IMG/VR virus record: IMGVR_UViG_3300027969_000084
Span: 1-64,000 of that record
Source of the DNA: a virus
Strand: one strand, 5' to 3'
DNA: 64,000 bases
A program made the position numbers and the translations under genes. How positions within the stretch are numbered: position 1 is the first letter of the stretch; every line of letters begins with the position of its first letter. The notes beneath the pieces were generated by a model. It ran no database searches and was not told where the DNA came from. It saw nothing but the letters and a program-made list of their open reading frames with translations. Below are positions 6,237-13,300 of the stretch, piece by piece.

Positions 6237-7733
6237 CTAGCCCACAAACGCTAGGGTGTGCTGGGCACGGGTTACAGCCACGTAGGCTAGGTTAGCTTCC
6301 TGCTGAAGCTGCCAAGCTTGGCGAGCAGCCTTAGACGGACAGCGGGCGGCATGCTCGAACAGGAACACGCGATTCCATTCACGGCCCTTAGAGCGGTGAT
6401 AGGTGGCGAGAACTATGGCCCCCGACACATCATCCGAGAAAAGATCATCAATGAATGCGACAACGGCATCAACCGAGGTGTGGCCCTTGGCCGTGACAGC
6501 GGCAATGATGTGAAGCAGGGTGGCCACACGGTCCTCGATTTCCTCGATTTTTTGGTCCTGACCCTTGGCCATAGCCTTTTGGATTTCGCGATCCTTATAG
6601 GTGTCAAGCTTATTAATAAGCGCGGAAGTAGTGGTGACTTTCCAGCGGCGAGCGAGGGCTTTCAGACCCTCGCCAATGGCGCGGCCTTCAACACGAGCGG
6701 GCTTGCCTTGGCGGATCAGGCTGTAGGCCAGATCGATCAGAGGGGCGGTGTTACGGCACAAGATGGCATCACCCACGGCCATATCGTCTGGCAAGGCGTC
6801 AAGGCGCTGTACAGCCCCTTCAGGAGCCTCTGGGGCGGCTTCAATGTCTTGGACATACTGTTGGGCCACGGCCACGACAGCCTTGGGACAACGCCATGTG
6901 ACGGACAGAGGCAGAACCGTGGCATTAAGAGCCTCGATCATGTTCGGCAGGGCCTCAGCGTCCGCACCGGAAAATCCATAGATAGCTTGGCGATCATCGC
7001 CCACGATAATCATCCGGCCAGTGTGAGGCTTCACAAACTTGCGGATCAAGGCTTGGCGAGCAGGGCTAAGGTCTTGAGCCTCGTCCACGAAAACAATGTC
7101 CTTACCGAAGCGAACCCGAAGATTCTTAACCAAGGGGAACAAAATCATGTCGTCAAAATCAACCACGTTGGTTTGAGCCAACGATTGACGATAGATGATT
7201 TGAGCAGCCTCAATCACCGAATCGAGGTCCGAAGTATCCTCGAAACCGTTCACGTCAAAATGGTCAGCGAGGGCGTACCATGCGCCGATATCACCGATCT
7301 GAGAGGTAGGGAAAAACCCGAAGCCTGCGCCCTTGGCGTAGCCCACCAGTTGCTTAATTTGAGCGCGGCAAAACTGATAGATAGGCGCTTCCTGATTATC
7401 GATCAGGCGATCAACCTTTTTGGAATCCACCTCCGACTTGAATGCGAACTTGATCAAGCCATAGCCAAGAGCATGCAGGGTCGAGGTCTGAATCTTGCGC
7501 CAGTCAGTGTGACCCGCCGCCTTTAGCTTCGAGGAAACTTCTTCAGCAATCGCCTTGTTGAACGCACAAACGAGAACTTCCGCGTTCGGAGCAATCGCGG
7601 CGAGGGCGTCAACGCCGAGAAGGATGGTGGAAGTCTTGCCGCAGCCCGCACGAGCGATCAGGGCGAGGTTTGAGGAGGTCGAGGTCAGAGCCGAAAGAAA
7701 CGCGGCCTGTTGAGCCGTGGGTGCGAAAGCCAT
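6237..7733 (-). CDS. UvrD/Rep-like superfamily 1A helicase, 498 aa
   Basis: DNA helicase of the UvrD/Rep type. Visible motifs in order: Walker A AGCGKT (29-34), DEAQD (217-221), VGDDRQAIYGF (244-254), TYHRSKGREWNRVF (motif V region) and AYVAVTRAQHT near residue 485 (motif VI). At 498 aa it is shorter than bacterial UvrD, so accessory 2B insertions are reduced, as in phage Dda-like enzymes. Start 7733 follows GGGAG; five upstream codons are possible. Markedly more GC-rich than the right half of the window. Likely roles are replication restart or recombination. Confidence 0.9.
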   Translation of the reverse strand: MAFAPTAQQAAFLSALTSTSSNLALIARAGCGKTSTILLGVDALAAIAPNAEVLVCAFNKAIAEEVSSKLKAAGHTDWRKIQTSTLHALGYGLIKFAFKSEVDSKKVDRLIDNQEAPIYQFCRAQIKQLVGYAKGAGFGFFPTSQIGDIGAWYALADHFDVNGFEDTSDLDSVIEAAQIIYRQSLAQTNVVDFDDMILFPLVKNLRVRFGKDIVFVDEAQDLSPARQALIRKFVKPHTGRMIIVGDDRQAIYGFSGADAEALPNMIEALNATVLPLSVTWRCPKAVVAVAQQYVQDIEAAPEAPEGAVQRLDALPDDMAVGDAILCRNTAPLIDLAYSLIRQGKPARVEGRAIGEGLKALARRWKVTTTSALINKLDTYKDREIQKAMAKGQDQKIEEIEDRVATLLHIIAAVTAKGHTSVDAVVAFIDDLFSDDVSGAIVLATYHRSKGREWNRVFLFEHAARCPSKAARQAWQLQQEANLAYVAVTRAQHTLAFVG

Positions 7734-7768
7734 CGTGGTGTCTCCCAAAAATTCAAATAACGAGCCTC

Positions 7769-7797
7769 TCCATACCGTAGGAAAAAACCTTTGTCAA
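7769..7797 (-). promoter_or_regulatory. Helicase promoter, TTGACA-N17-TATGGA
   Basis: Leftward promoter, back to back with 7811-7838; the two -35 boxes are 13-14 bp apart, as at 3165-3190. Confidence 0.75.
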
Positions 7798-7810
7798 GAT
7801 AAAAAAAGGC

Positions 7811-7838
7811 TTGACAACAATCAACCCTACTGTAAAAT
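7811..7838 (+). promoter_or_regulatory. Rightward promoter, TTGACA-N16-TAAAAT
   Basis: Near-consensus promoter feeding small RNA copy B. Confidence 0.8.
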
Positions 7839-7844
7839 GAAAAT

Positions 7845-7910
7845 ACAAGATGACCTATCAGAACCACCGAGTCACAGATTCGTAGAGGGAATGTAATCCG
7901 CCCCTGCGTG
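7845..7910 (+). ncRNA. Putative small RNA, copy B
   Basis: Core 7860-7910 matches copy A (3229-3280). The GAGTC-ACA-GATTC hairpin and GAGGG...CCCCT pairing are possible. A 19-codon frame starting MKIQDDLSEPP crosses this copy but is broken by a stop in copy A. A TGCG/CGCA mini-hairpin and then palindrome copy 9 follow. End point uncertain. Confidence 0.6.
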
Positions 7911-7938
7911 ACGCAAAAAAAAGAACAAAGCATGAACC

Positions 7939-7963
7939 GTTAACACTAATTTTTAGTGTTAAC
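7939..7963. repeat. 25-bp palindrome, copy 9
   Basis: Perfect arms, TTT centre; as with copy 4, it lies just beyond a small RNA copy. Confidence 0.85.
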
Positions 7964-7973
7964 AAAAGTACCA

Positions 7974-8222
7974 ACCCAAGATAGCAAAATCCAAAATACC
8001 ATCTGAAATAGAAAAAAATACCACCTAGGGTAGAGTGCCCAGAAAAATACAACCTAGAGTAGAGTAAATGCAACCTAGGGTAGAGTAGTCAAAAAAATGC
8101 AACTCAAAGTAGAATACAACTTAAAATAGCAAAATATAAAATACTATCTAGAATATAATACAACTTCAGGTAGAATGATTACAATTTACAATTTAAAGTA
8201 GAATGCCAACCTATGGTAGAAT
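7974..8222 (+). repeat. Degenerate TACAACCTA-GTAGAAT repeat array
   Basis: About eleven imperfect repeats of TACAACCTARRGTAGAAT follow one another at roughly 20-30 bp spacing. Examples are TACCACCTAGGGTAGAGT, TACAACCTAGAGTAGAGT, TGCAACCTAGGGTAGAGT and TACAACTTCAGGTAGAAT. Single copies also lie near 3330, 3348, 3827, 4891, 6081 and 8683. The TAGAAT/TAGAGT ends resemble the -10 of the rightward promoter at 3207. No gene is supported in this stretch. Confidence 0.7.
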
Positions 8223-8493
8223 GAAATCATCAGGAAAAAATTCAATCAAAAAATTTCCAGCCAAAATCTCTCAAGTATTTTAAAAAATTCCAAGTATATT
8301 TTTTCCAACATAAAAAAAATCCCATAGAAATTTTCTATATGATAATCCCAATGTTCTGCCAATGTTCCGGCCATGCGTCTAATATGCATTATGAGAAATA
8401 ATTTTTCTCTATACCAACAATCATAAGATAAAAACATCTAAACGAACATCCAAGTAATCATAAACCAAATACTATCAAACAATAAATTAATCA
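8223..8493. other. AT-rich gap with no supported gene
   Basis: Strongly AT-rich. A 63-codon leftward frame (8246-8437) has no ribosome site, no recognisable family and biased low-complexity content; not called. Confidence 0.5.
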
Positions 8494-8521
8494 TTGACTA
8501 ATCTTAAACCTATGATATCAT
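8494..8521 (+). promoter_or_regulatory. Promoter, TTGACT-N16-TATCAT
   Basis: Rightward sigma70-like promoter about 33 bp before the 37-aa peptide gene. Confidence 0.65.
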
Positions 8522-8553
8522 CATAAATGTCATAGTATAAGGATCAGTCTAAT

Positions 8554-8667
8554 ATGCCTAAGAAACTAACAACCCTTCAAAAAACCATGAAGACTATTAA
8601 ATCCAAACAAGCTAAAAAGACTAAAATGCTGAAGACAGCCATGAAGGTCATTAAGAAGAAGCGTTAA
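8554..8667 (+). CDS. Lys-rich small peptide, 37 aa
   Basis: Starts MPKKLTTLQKTMKTIKSK and ends KVIKKKR. About 40 percent of residues are Lys/Arg, with no acidic residues, in a probable single amphipathic helix. Preceded by AAGGA 10 nt upstream and a plausible promoter. It is an isolated rightward gene among leftward ones. Its composition recalls the KVPK peptides at 3447 and 6215 and suggests nucleic-acid binding; function unknown. Confidence 0.65.
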   Translation: MPKKLTTLQKTMKTIKSKQAKKTKMLKTAMKVIKKKR

Positions 8668-8689
8668 TCAACTAAAATGATTTGCAACC

Positions 8690-8866
8690 TATAATCGCAG
8701 AAAAAGTTCGCGAAAAAACTTCGCAACTTTTCCTCGCAACAAAAGTCTGCAAAGAAAGTTCGCAACTTTTTCAGGAAAACTTCGCATAAAAAGTCTGCAA
8801 GAAAACTTCGCAGAAAAACTCTGCAACTTTTTCTCAAAAAATCCGCAGACTTTTATCGCAACTTTT
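8690..8866. repeat. CGCAACTTTTT/GAAAACTTCGCA repeat cluster
   Basis: About 175 bp are built from CGCAACTTTTT (about five copies) and AACTTCGCA/GTCTGCAA variants. The first pair can form a hairpin (8702-8731, AAAAGTT-GCGAA with TTCGC-AACTTTT) that could terminate transcription from 8494. The rest looks like degenerate duplicates of that hairpin arm. Confidence 0.6.
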
Positions 8867-9144
8867 TAAAGATTTGACGACGATCTAATAGCCTCAAATT
8901 CCTCTTCAGTCTCAATAGCCTTACCATTAAATAAACCATATGGAGCAAATGGCTTCTTCACACCATTAATAAGATCATTAACTTCTTCCATTGATTCCGC
9001 TACAGTCCATATTACTGTAGAACCAGTAAGACCACCATAAATCAATGTCTTACTATCTTCAGAATACATCGATACAATGTGAGAAGGATTCAAATAAAGA
9101 ACCTTGCCCACATATTCTTCACTCGCATTCGTTAACTTAATCAT
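8866..9144 (-). CDS. FlbD/SwrD-like small protein, 92 aa
   Basis: The first 60 residues follow the pattern of the FlbD/SwrD flagellar family: MIKLTNASEEYVGKVLYLNP, then HIVSMYSEDSKTLI, then a closing VAESMEEVNDLI. A C-terminal extension (APYGLFNGKAIETEEEF) is additional. In bacteria this small protein supports flagellar motor power; in a phage it may simply be the same small beta fold with another role. Start at 9144 lies 7 nt after AAGGA; a TTG two codons earlier is less likely. Confidence 0.55.
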   Translation of the reverse strand: MIKLTNASEEYVGKVLYLNPSHIVSMYSEDSKTLIYGGLTGSTVIWTVAESMEEVNDLINGVKKPFAPYGLFNGKAIETEEEFEAIRSSSNL

Positions 9145-9212
9145 ATCCAAATCCTTAAAAACAATTCATTGAATATAACATACTAATAGTATATAAACAA
9201 ATATTAAGAAAA

Positions 9213-9635
9213 TTAGTCTTCAGACTTTCTAGCCTTCAACTTTTTAGTTTCTTTCTCACCAGTTTTCTGGCTGTATATACCATCAACACCATATTTTTTA
9301 TATCTATCTACCCAAGAATCAAGTTCTTCACGACTCATGTCATAACGCTTCTTAGCTTCTTCATATGAGAATAAACCAGCATCAATAAGAACTATTAACT
9401 TTAACTTCATTAATGGACTACCTATACCTCTAGGAGAATTAACCGGTAAATCATTTGCAGTAATTCTCATAGGCTTACCATTTACATCTATCACTACATG
9501 CTTCTGAGATAGTCTGTCATATTGTGAATCATTCTCCATCACTCTAGAACGAGAATGCTCCTTCAATAAGGATATAGCCTCATCATATATTCCATTACTC
9601 TCTAATAAAGCATAAAGCTTAGCAATCGGTGTCAT
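9213..9635 (-). CDS. SciP-like (DUF1153-type) HTH regulator, 140 aa
   Basis: Residues about 45-115 match the alphaproteobacterial SciP/DUF1153 pattern. VIDVNGKPMRITANDLPVNS is followed by a trihelical segment (KLKLIVLIDAGLFSYEEAKK, RYDMSREELDSWVDRYKKYG). In Caulobacter, SciP binds CtrA and blocks its activation of target promoters. The N-terminal 40 residues (LYALLESNGIYDEAISLL) and a Lys-rich C-terminal tail are extra. A GAATAAATA late-type motif lies upstream (9660-9667), and the start follows GGAG. Family call from motif memory; moderate confidence. Confidence 0.65.
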   Translation of the reverse strand: MTPIAKLYALLESNGIYDEAISLLKEHSRSRVMENDSQYDRLSQKHVVIDVNGKPMRITANDLPVNSPRGIGSPLMKLKLIVLIDAGLFSYEEAKKRYDMSREELDSWVDRYKKYGVDGIYSQKTGEKETKKLKARKSED

Positions 9636-9675
9636 AATAGTTCTCCATAACGTTAAAACTATTTATTCACATAAT

Positions 9676-9912
9676 TTAATCAAATAACGGAAACCATCTA
9701 TCAAACTCTTCAGGAACTAAATTATAACGAGATACAGCATCATCAAATGATATAGTATCAGAAAGAACCGCATGTACCAAAATGTCCTTCAATTCTTTAG
9801 TCCATTCTATATTACCAGTAGAAGGCAAATCTTTTAAATTATCTTCCCTATATTCATTCAATAATAATAGAGCCTCAGATAATAATAAAGATATCTTGTC
9901 TAAAGATTCCAT
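9676..9912 (-). CDS. Second SciP-like HTH protein, 78 aa
   Basis: Its C-terminal 40 residues (ELKDILVHAVLSDTISFDDA, VSRYNLVPEEFDRWFPLF) align with the helix-turn-helix part of the SciP-like protein next door and of DUF1153. The N-terminal half is a leucine-rich helix (MESLDKISLLLSEALLLL). The start at 9912 follows a run of seven G; the open frame continues to 10149 without a good start, so the longer form is possible but not favoured. Confidence 0.55.
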   Translation of the reverse strand: MESLDKISLLLSEALLLLNEYREDNLKDLPSTGNIEWTKELKDILVHAVLSDTISFDDAVSRYNLVPEEFDRWFPLFD

Positions 9913-10149
9913 AACAGTTCCCCCCCAATATTCAAAAATATTTATGGACATACCATCTATACAAAAATACATACTAAATTTATGCAGATTTTCTACACAA
10001 CTTTTCATAGGAAAATATGCAGGAAATTGTTGCCAAGTTTTATCACCATTTTTATACAAAAAGTTTACATAAAAATATCTAATACTTTGCTCAATATAAT
10101 ACTTTAGTCTATATTCGTGCAATACCCTTAAAAACCATCTTTTACTCAA

Positions 10150-10468
10150 TCATTTCAACACTATACCTAAACTATTTTTTATCATTATTATATCATACCT
10201 TATTACCATTTTTGTCAATTTGGCATATAAGAAATATTACATAAATGTGGCATGAATCATGATTTAGGTATAGTTCAAGTATAGTTATACAAACAATAGC
10301 TTTAATTATTTTTTCTATATTTTATAATACTTTGCTTAGATCATGAATGCTTATGATGATTGGTACAGATGATTGAAACAATGATCAGTTGAAGGTTTTT
10401 GAGAACGATTCTGTGGTACATTTAATGAAGACACTTTTTTGCTGTTTTATTGTATTTTGACAATTTGC
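10150..10468. other. AT-rich divergent intergenic region
   Basis: No gene seen. Contains an inverted pair ACTATACCTAAA (10160-10171) and TTTAGGTATAGT (10263-10274) about 90 bp apart, and a second GTATAGTTATAC nearby. It separates leftward from rightward transcription. Confidence 0.5.
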
Positions 10469-10706
10469 ATTAGTACTAATGTAAAAGGATTAGTACTAAG
10501 CTTTTTGAGAGGATTAGTACTAATTTGGGGTGGATTAGTACTAAGCTTTTTGTGGTGAATTAGTCCTAATTTTGATGCATTAGTACTAAGCTTTTTTGCA
10601 TCATTTTTTACCTCATTTTTGCTTATATAATTAGTACTAATTTTGATGCATTAGTACTAAGCTTTTTGGAAAGGATTAGTCCTAATTTGTTTGGATTAGT
10701 ACTAAT
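10469..10706. repeat. Ten-copy ATTAGTACTAAT repeat array
   Basis: Ten palindromic TTAGTACTAA or TTAGTCCTAA units start at 10469, 10489, 10513, 10534, 10559, 10579, 10630, 10650, 10675 and 10695. Steps alternate near 20 and 25 bp, with one gap of 51 bp, so sites recur about every two helical turns. Right flanks alternate between AATTT and AAGCTTTTT. The array lies just upstream of the RHH gene and looks like an operator, centromere or iteron array. Confidence 0.85.
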
Positions 10707-10769
10707 CCAATTATTGCATTTATGGTTACTGATTGTGTATGATGGCATCTATAATTAGGATATGCATAT

Positions 10770-10982
10770 ATGTCTTTATCGGACAAGAAAGAGATTAACA
10801 GGAAGGCTGCTGCTGCATTTACTTCTAAGAAGAAGGATCAGGGTCAGCGGTTGATTAAGGGTTGGGTTGATTCTGATACTTACGATATGTTAGTTTCTTT
10901 GAAGGGTTCTCGTTATAAGAGTACTGATGAACTTCTTGCTGATGCTATAGCTATCTTATATGTAACTGCGAATAATTTATAG
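10770..10982 (+). CDS. Ribbon-helix-helix-like DNA-binding protein, 70 aa
   Basis: Basic N-terminal arm (DKKEINRKAAAAFTSKKKDQ), then RLIKGWVDSDTYDMLVSL as the strand and first helix. YKSTDELLADAIAILYVT would be the second helix, the usual order of RHH proteins such as CopG/Arc/ParG. Start follows AGGA at 7 nt. It is the first gene rightward of the ten-site array, which is the natural candidate for its binding site: autoregulation or partition. Assignment rests on pattern only. Confidence 0.6.
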   Translation: MSLSDKKEINRKAAAAFTSKKKDQGQRLIKGWVDSDTYDMLVSLKGSRYKSTDELLADAIAILYVTANNL

Positions 10983-10991
10983 GAAATTAAA

Positions 10992-11465
10992 GTGAAGATT
11001 ACACAGGAAAGATTAAAAGAGTTATTAGATTATGATCCTATTTCTGGTATTTTTACTAGGAAGAAGGATGGTAAGATTGTTGGTCGTTTAAATGAAAATG
11101 GCTATGTTATTATAAACGTTGATGGTATTTTATTTAGGTCTCACCGATTGGCATGGTTATATGTTTATGGTGGTATTGTTCCATTTCCTTTAGATCATAT
11201 AGATGGCAATAAAGAAAATAATTCTATTAATAATCTCAGGTCTTGTACTCAAAGTCAGAACCAAGCTAACATACCATTATCTAAGAATAGCACTAGTGGG
11301 TTAAAAGGTGTTTGGTATGATAAGCCTAAGAAGAAATGGAAGGCTGGGATTAAGAAAGACAATAAGAAATATCATTTAGGTTATTATCTTACTAAGGAAG
11401 AAGCGCACGAGGCATATTGCAAGGCTGCTGTTGAGTTCTTTGGTGAATTTGCGAGATTTAAATAA
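10992..11465 (+). CDS. HNH homing endonuclease with AP2 domain, 157 aa
   Basis: An HNH core is visible (RSHRLAWLYVYGG, LDHIDGNKENNSINNLRSC), followed by a NUMOD/AP2-type DNA-binding segment (SGLKGVWYDKPKKKWKAGI, YYLTKEEAHEAYCKAAVEF). Starts with GTG after AGGA, 9 nt after the RHH gene. Free-standing phage homing endonucleases of this kind nick related phage DNA and spread their own gene. Confidence 0.9.
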   Translation: MKITQERLKELLDYDPISGIFTRKKDGKIVGRLNENGYVIINVDGILFRSHRLAWLYVYGGIVPFPLDHIDGNKENNSINNLRSCTQSQNQANIPLSKNSTSGLKGVWYDKPKKKWKAGIKKDNKKYHLGYYLTKEEAHEAYCKAAVEFFGEFARFK

Positions 11466-11469
11466 TAAA

Positions 11470-11643
11470 ATGACTGATGATGAAAAAGAGATTATTGATC
11501 AACTTGCGAAAGTTTGGAACTTATTTATTAGTCTTCCGGTTGAACATCCTAGTGATTTGGGGGAGTTTCAAACAGCCATACATTCTGCTCAACTATTAGT
11601 AATGGCTCGTTTGGGTAGAAGGATTTATAATGAACGGTCTTAG
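11470..11643 (+). CDS. Small helical hypothetical protein, 57 aa
   Basis: Starts MTDDEKEIIDQLAKVWNLF at 11470, five bases after the HNH stop; a longer frame from 11431 overlaps the HNH gene. Two predicted helices are joined by LPVEHPSDLGEFQTAIHSAQ and end VMARLGRRIYNERS. Not assigned. The last 4 nt overlap the convergent GNAT-like gene. Confidence 0.65.
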   Translation: MTDDEKEIIDQLAKVWNLFISLPVEHPSDLGEFQTAIHSAQLLVMARLGRRIYNERS

Positions 11644-12092
11644 TGTGGTCTGTTAAAGCCACGTAGCTTGACAATCGTCGGGGCGAATCTGACCATAGAA
11701 AAACTATCTTCATCTTGTCGTATCGTGGAAAACCCAAACTTTTTATACCATTTTTCTAGTTGTTCTGTTGTCATTCGATTATTGCCAAATGCTTTTGCCG
11801 TAAGCTCTAATTGTACTCCAAGCTTGTTGGCCAATGAGCATATAAATTTCATAGTTTTAGAAGCATGTCCTTGATTTGGTTCTATTGCAGAAATATCATG
11901 AATATAAATGGCATCTTTTCTTAGCCTTGAAAGATGCATCATGGTTAACCCATGAATTCGTTTTTTATTATCCCATGGGTGAGGTGATGTAGCATTGTTG
12001 AATTCATCAATAAACTGATCGGCTGGGCCAGCTTCTGATGGTTTATTTGCAAGGGTTAATACATTTGATTCTATGATTTCTGAGTAGCGCAT
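11640..12092 (-). CDS. GNAT-like acetyltransferase with capsid-targeting-like leader, 150 aa
   Basis: Begins MRYSEIIES, the same leader type as several proteins in this window and similar to the T4 internal-protein leader. The body carries an acetyl-CoA-loop-like EPNQGHASKTMKFICSLANK (about residues 72-91), then a KWYKKFGFSTIRQDEDSFSM segment typical of the GNAT C-terminus. A TAAATA motif lies 4 nt before the ATG. It may be a virion-packaged protein-modifying enzyme (inference). Confidence 0.65.
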   Translation of the reverse strand: MRYSEIIESNVLTLANKPSEAGPADQFIDEFNNATSPHPWDNKKRIHGLTMMHLSRLRKDAIYIHDISAIEPNQGHASKTMKFICSLANKLGVQLELTAKAFGNNRMTTEQLEKWYKKFGFSTIRQDEDSFSMVRFAPTIVKLRGFNRPH

Positions 12093-12137
12093 GATATATT
12101 TAGCATTGATGGTTATTGAATTTGGTGAGAATGAAAA

Positions 12138-12920
12138 ATGAATAATGCTGTTTTTATGTATGATGAAACTCCGGAAGATGAGCTTACGGATATTCCTGTA
12201 GATAATATTCCTGTAGATGATACCGAAAGTAAACAGGATCAGCTTGATTATGCGATATATTCTTTATTAAATAAGATATTTGAGGAATCGAGTACTGATA
12301 AGGCGTTAGTAGATTTGTTTATCAATCCTACGTCGGATGATGGGGTTGAGTATGGTGATGTTATTATTATTCATAGTTCCGATGAATATGAATATGATGC
12401 TGAATATCGAGCCAAGATTGATGCATATGTTAGCGATGAAGGATATGAAGAGGATATAGATTATATTAAGGATTGTATTATTATAGATTCTAATCACAAT
12501 CCTTACAATATTGGGGAGATTGATAGAAATTTGAACATCATGCATGATTATATTATAAAAGCCAAAAATGGTAGTTTTGACATTAGGTTTTCTACCTGTT
12601 TTTATGAGCTTGAATTAATACAAACTAAGGTCGTTTATGCCAACATGGATACTGGTGGCTGGGAAGGGCCGGATAGTATTAGGATTAAAGATAGTTATAA
12701 ACTTTTACCTGTTTATGTTTGTTATTTGGATGTTGGTGGTATGGAAGATGATATTCAATATGATGTTTCTATTGCGGGTATGAATAAATTAATCTCTGAT
12801 ATAGAGACGCATGAAATTTATTGTAAGTTGAATGACACTCTTGTTACGGATTTTGATTTTTCTCATCGTTCTAGAAATATTTCTTTGATTAAGTTTCCTT
12901 GTCCTTGTTGTAGTGAATAG
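12138..12920 (+). CDS. Acidic hypothetical protein, 260 aa
   Basis: Not recognised. Strongly acidic throughout; begins with a repeated DIPVDNIPVDD segment and ends in a Cys-rich FPCPCCSE. Middle part is Tyr/Asp-rich (SSDEYEYDAEYRAKIDAYVS). First gene of the rightward accessory run; the next gene begins 6 nt later. No leader peptide or membrane segment. Confidence 0.75.
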   Translation: MNNAVFMYDETPEDELTDIPVDNIPVDDTESKQDQLDYAIYSLLNKIFEESSTDKALVDLFINPTSDDGVEYGDVIIIHSSDEYEYDAEYRAKIDAYVSDEGYEEDIDYIKDCIIIDSNHNPYNIGEIDRNLNIMHDYIIKAKNGSFDIRFSTCFYELELIQTKVVYANMDTGGWEGPDSIRIKDSYKLLPVYVCYLDVGGMEDDIQYDVSIAGMNKLISDIETHEIYCKLNDTLVTDFDFSHRSRNISLIKFPCPCCSE

Positions 12921-12926
12921 GGGTGG

Positions 12927-13223
12927 ATGATGGCATTAATGAGAAATACTATTCCTGCGAAGACTTCTTTGGATTGTAGGGTTAAGTTTTTATATGATAG
13001 TCCTCTTTCTAAAAATAATTCTACTAATGTAATCTTGCGGTTATTTGGTTTAGTTCCTCTTGAAAATGATAAGTTGTATAATGAAATGCTTACTTATTGT
13101 CGGGCTACATTTAGGGGGTATGTTTATTATGTTGAATATGCATCTGGGAGAAAGTGGGCGATAGAGTTCTTTTTTAAGACTCCTTCTGATGCAATGCTTT
13201 TTATGTTGAGGTGGGGTCAATAG
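12927..13223 (+). CDS. FKLRWG-family small protein, 98 aa
   Basis: First member of the window's family defined by a C-terminal strand-helix ending: here FFFKTPSDAMLFMLRWGQ. The N-terminal part has CRVKFLYDSP and NEMLTYCRATFRGYVYYVEY, matching the family pattern of a helix, a G-x-aromatic strand and the terminal F-x-LRW. Start follows GGGG. Function unknown. Confidence 0.75.
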   Translation: MMALMRNTIPAKTSLDCRVKFLYDSPLSKNNSTNVILRLFGLVPLENDKLYNEMLTYCRATFRGYVYYVEYASGRKWAIEFFFKTPSDAMLFMLRWGQ

Positions 13224-13230
13224 TTTTGAG

Positions 13231-13258
13231 TTGACAATTTAGGATTATTTGTTATTAT
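13231..13258 (+). promoter_or_regulatory. Promoter, TTGACA-N16-TATTAT
   Basis: Shares TTGACAATT and ATTTGTTATTAT with the promoter at 33447-33474, so it is probably a dispersed middle/early promoter class. Confidence 0.75.
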
Positions 13259-13300
13259 TTTTATATAGTTTTGTATCAATAGCATTTATGGAGAATATAC

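Noticed and set aside
6318-7526. 402-codon rightward open frame opposite the helicase
   Set aside because: Antisense shadow of the UvrD-like gene, which has all helicase motifs; no ribosome site or recognisable domain.
7833-7921. 19-codon peptide across small RNA copy B
   Set aside because: Copy A has an in-frame stop at the equivalent place; conservation is at RNA, not peptide, level.
8246-8437. 63-codon leftward frame in the AT-rich gap
   Set aside because: No ribosome site, aromatic-rich low-complexity translation, no family.
9913-10149. N-terminal extension of the second SciP-like gene
   Set aside because: Would start with TTG without a ribosome site; it reads like AT-rich non-coding DNA, while ATG at 9912 has a strong G-rich site.
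10469-10706. CRISPR reading of the TTAGTACTAA array
   Set aside because: Repeats of 10-12 bp with 8-13 bp separations and no cas genes; fits an operator or iteron array.
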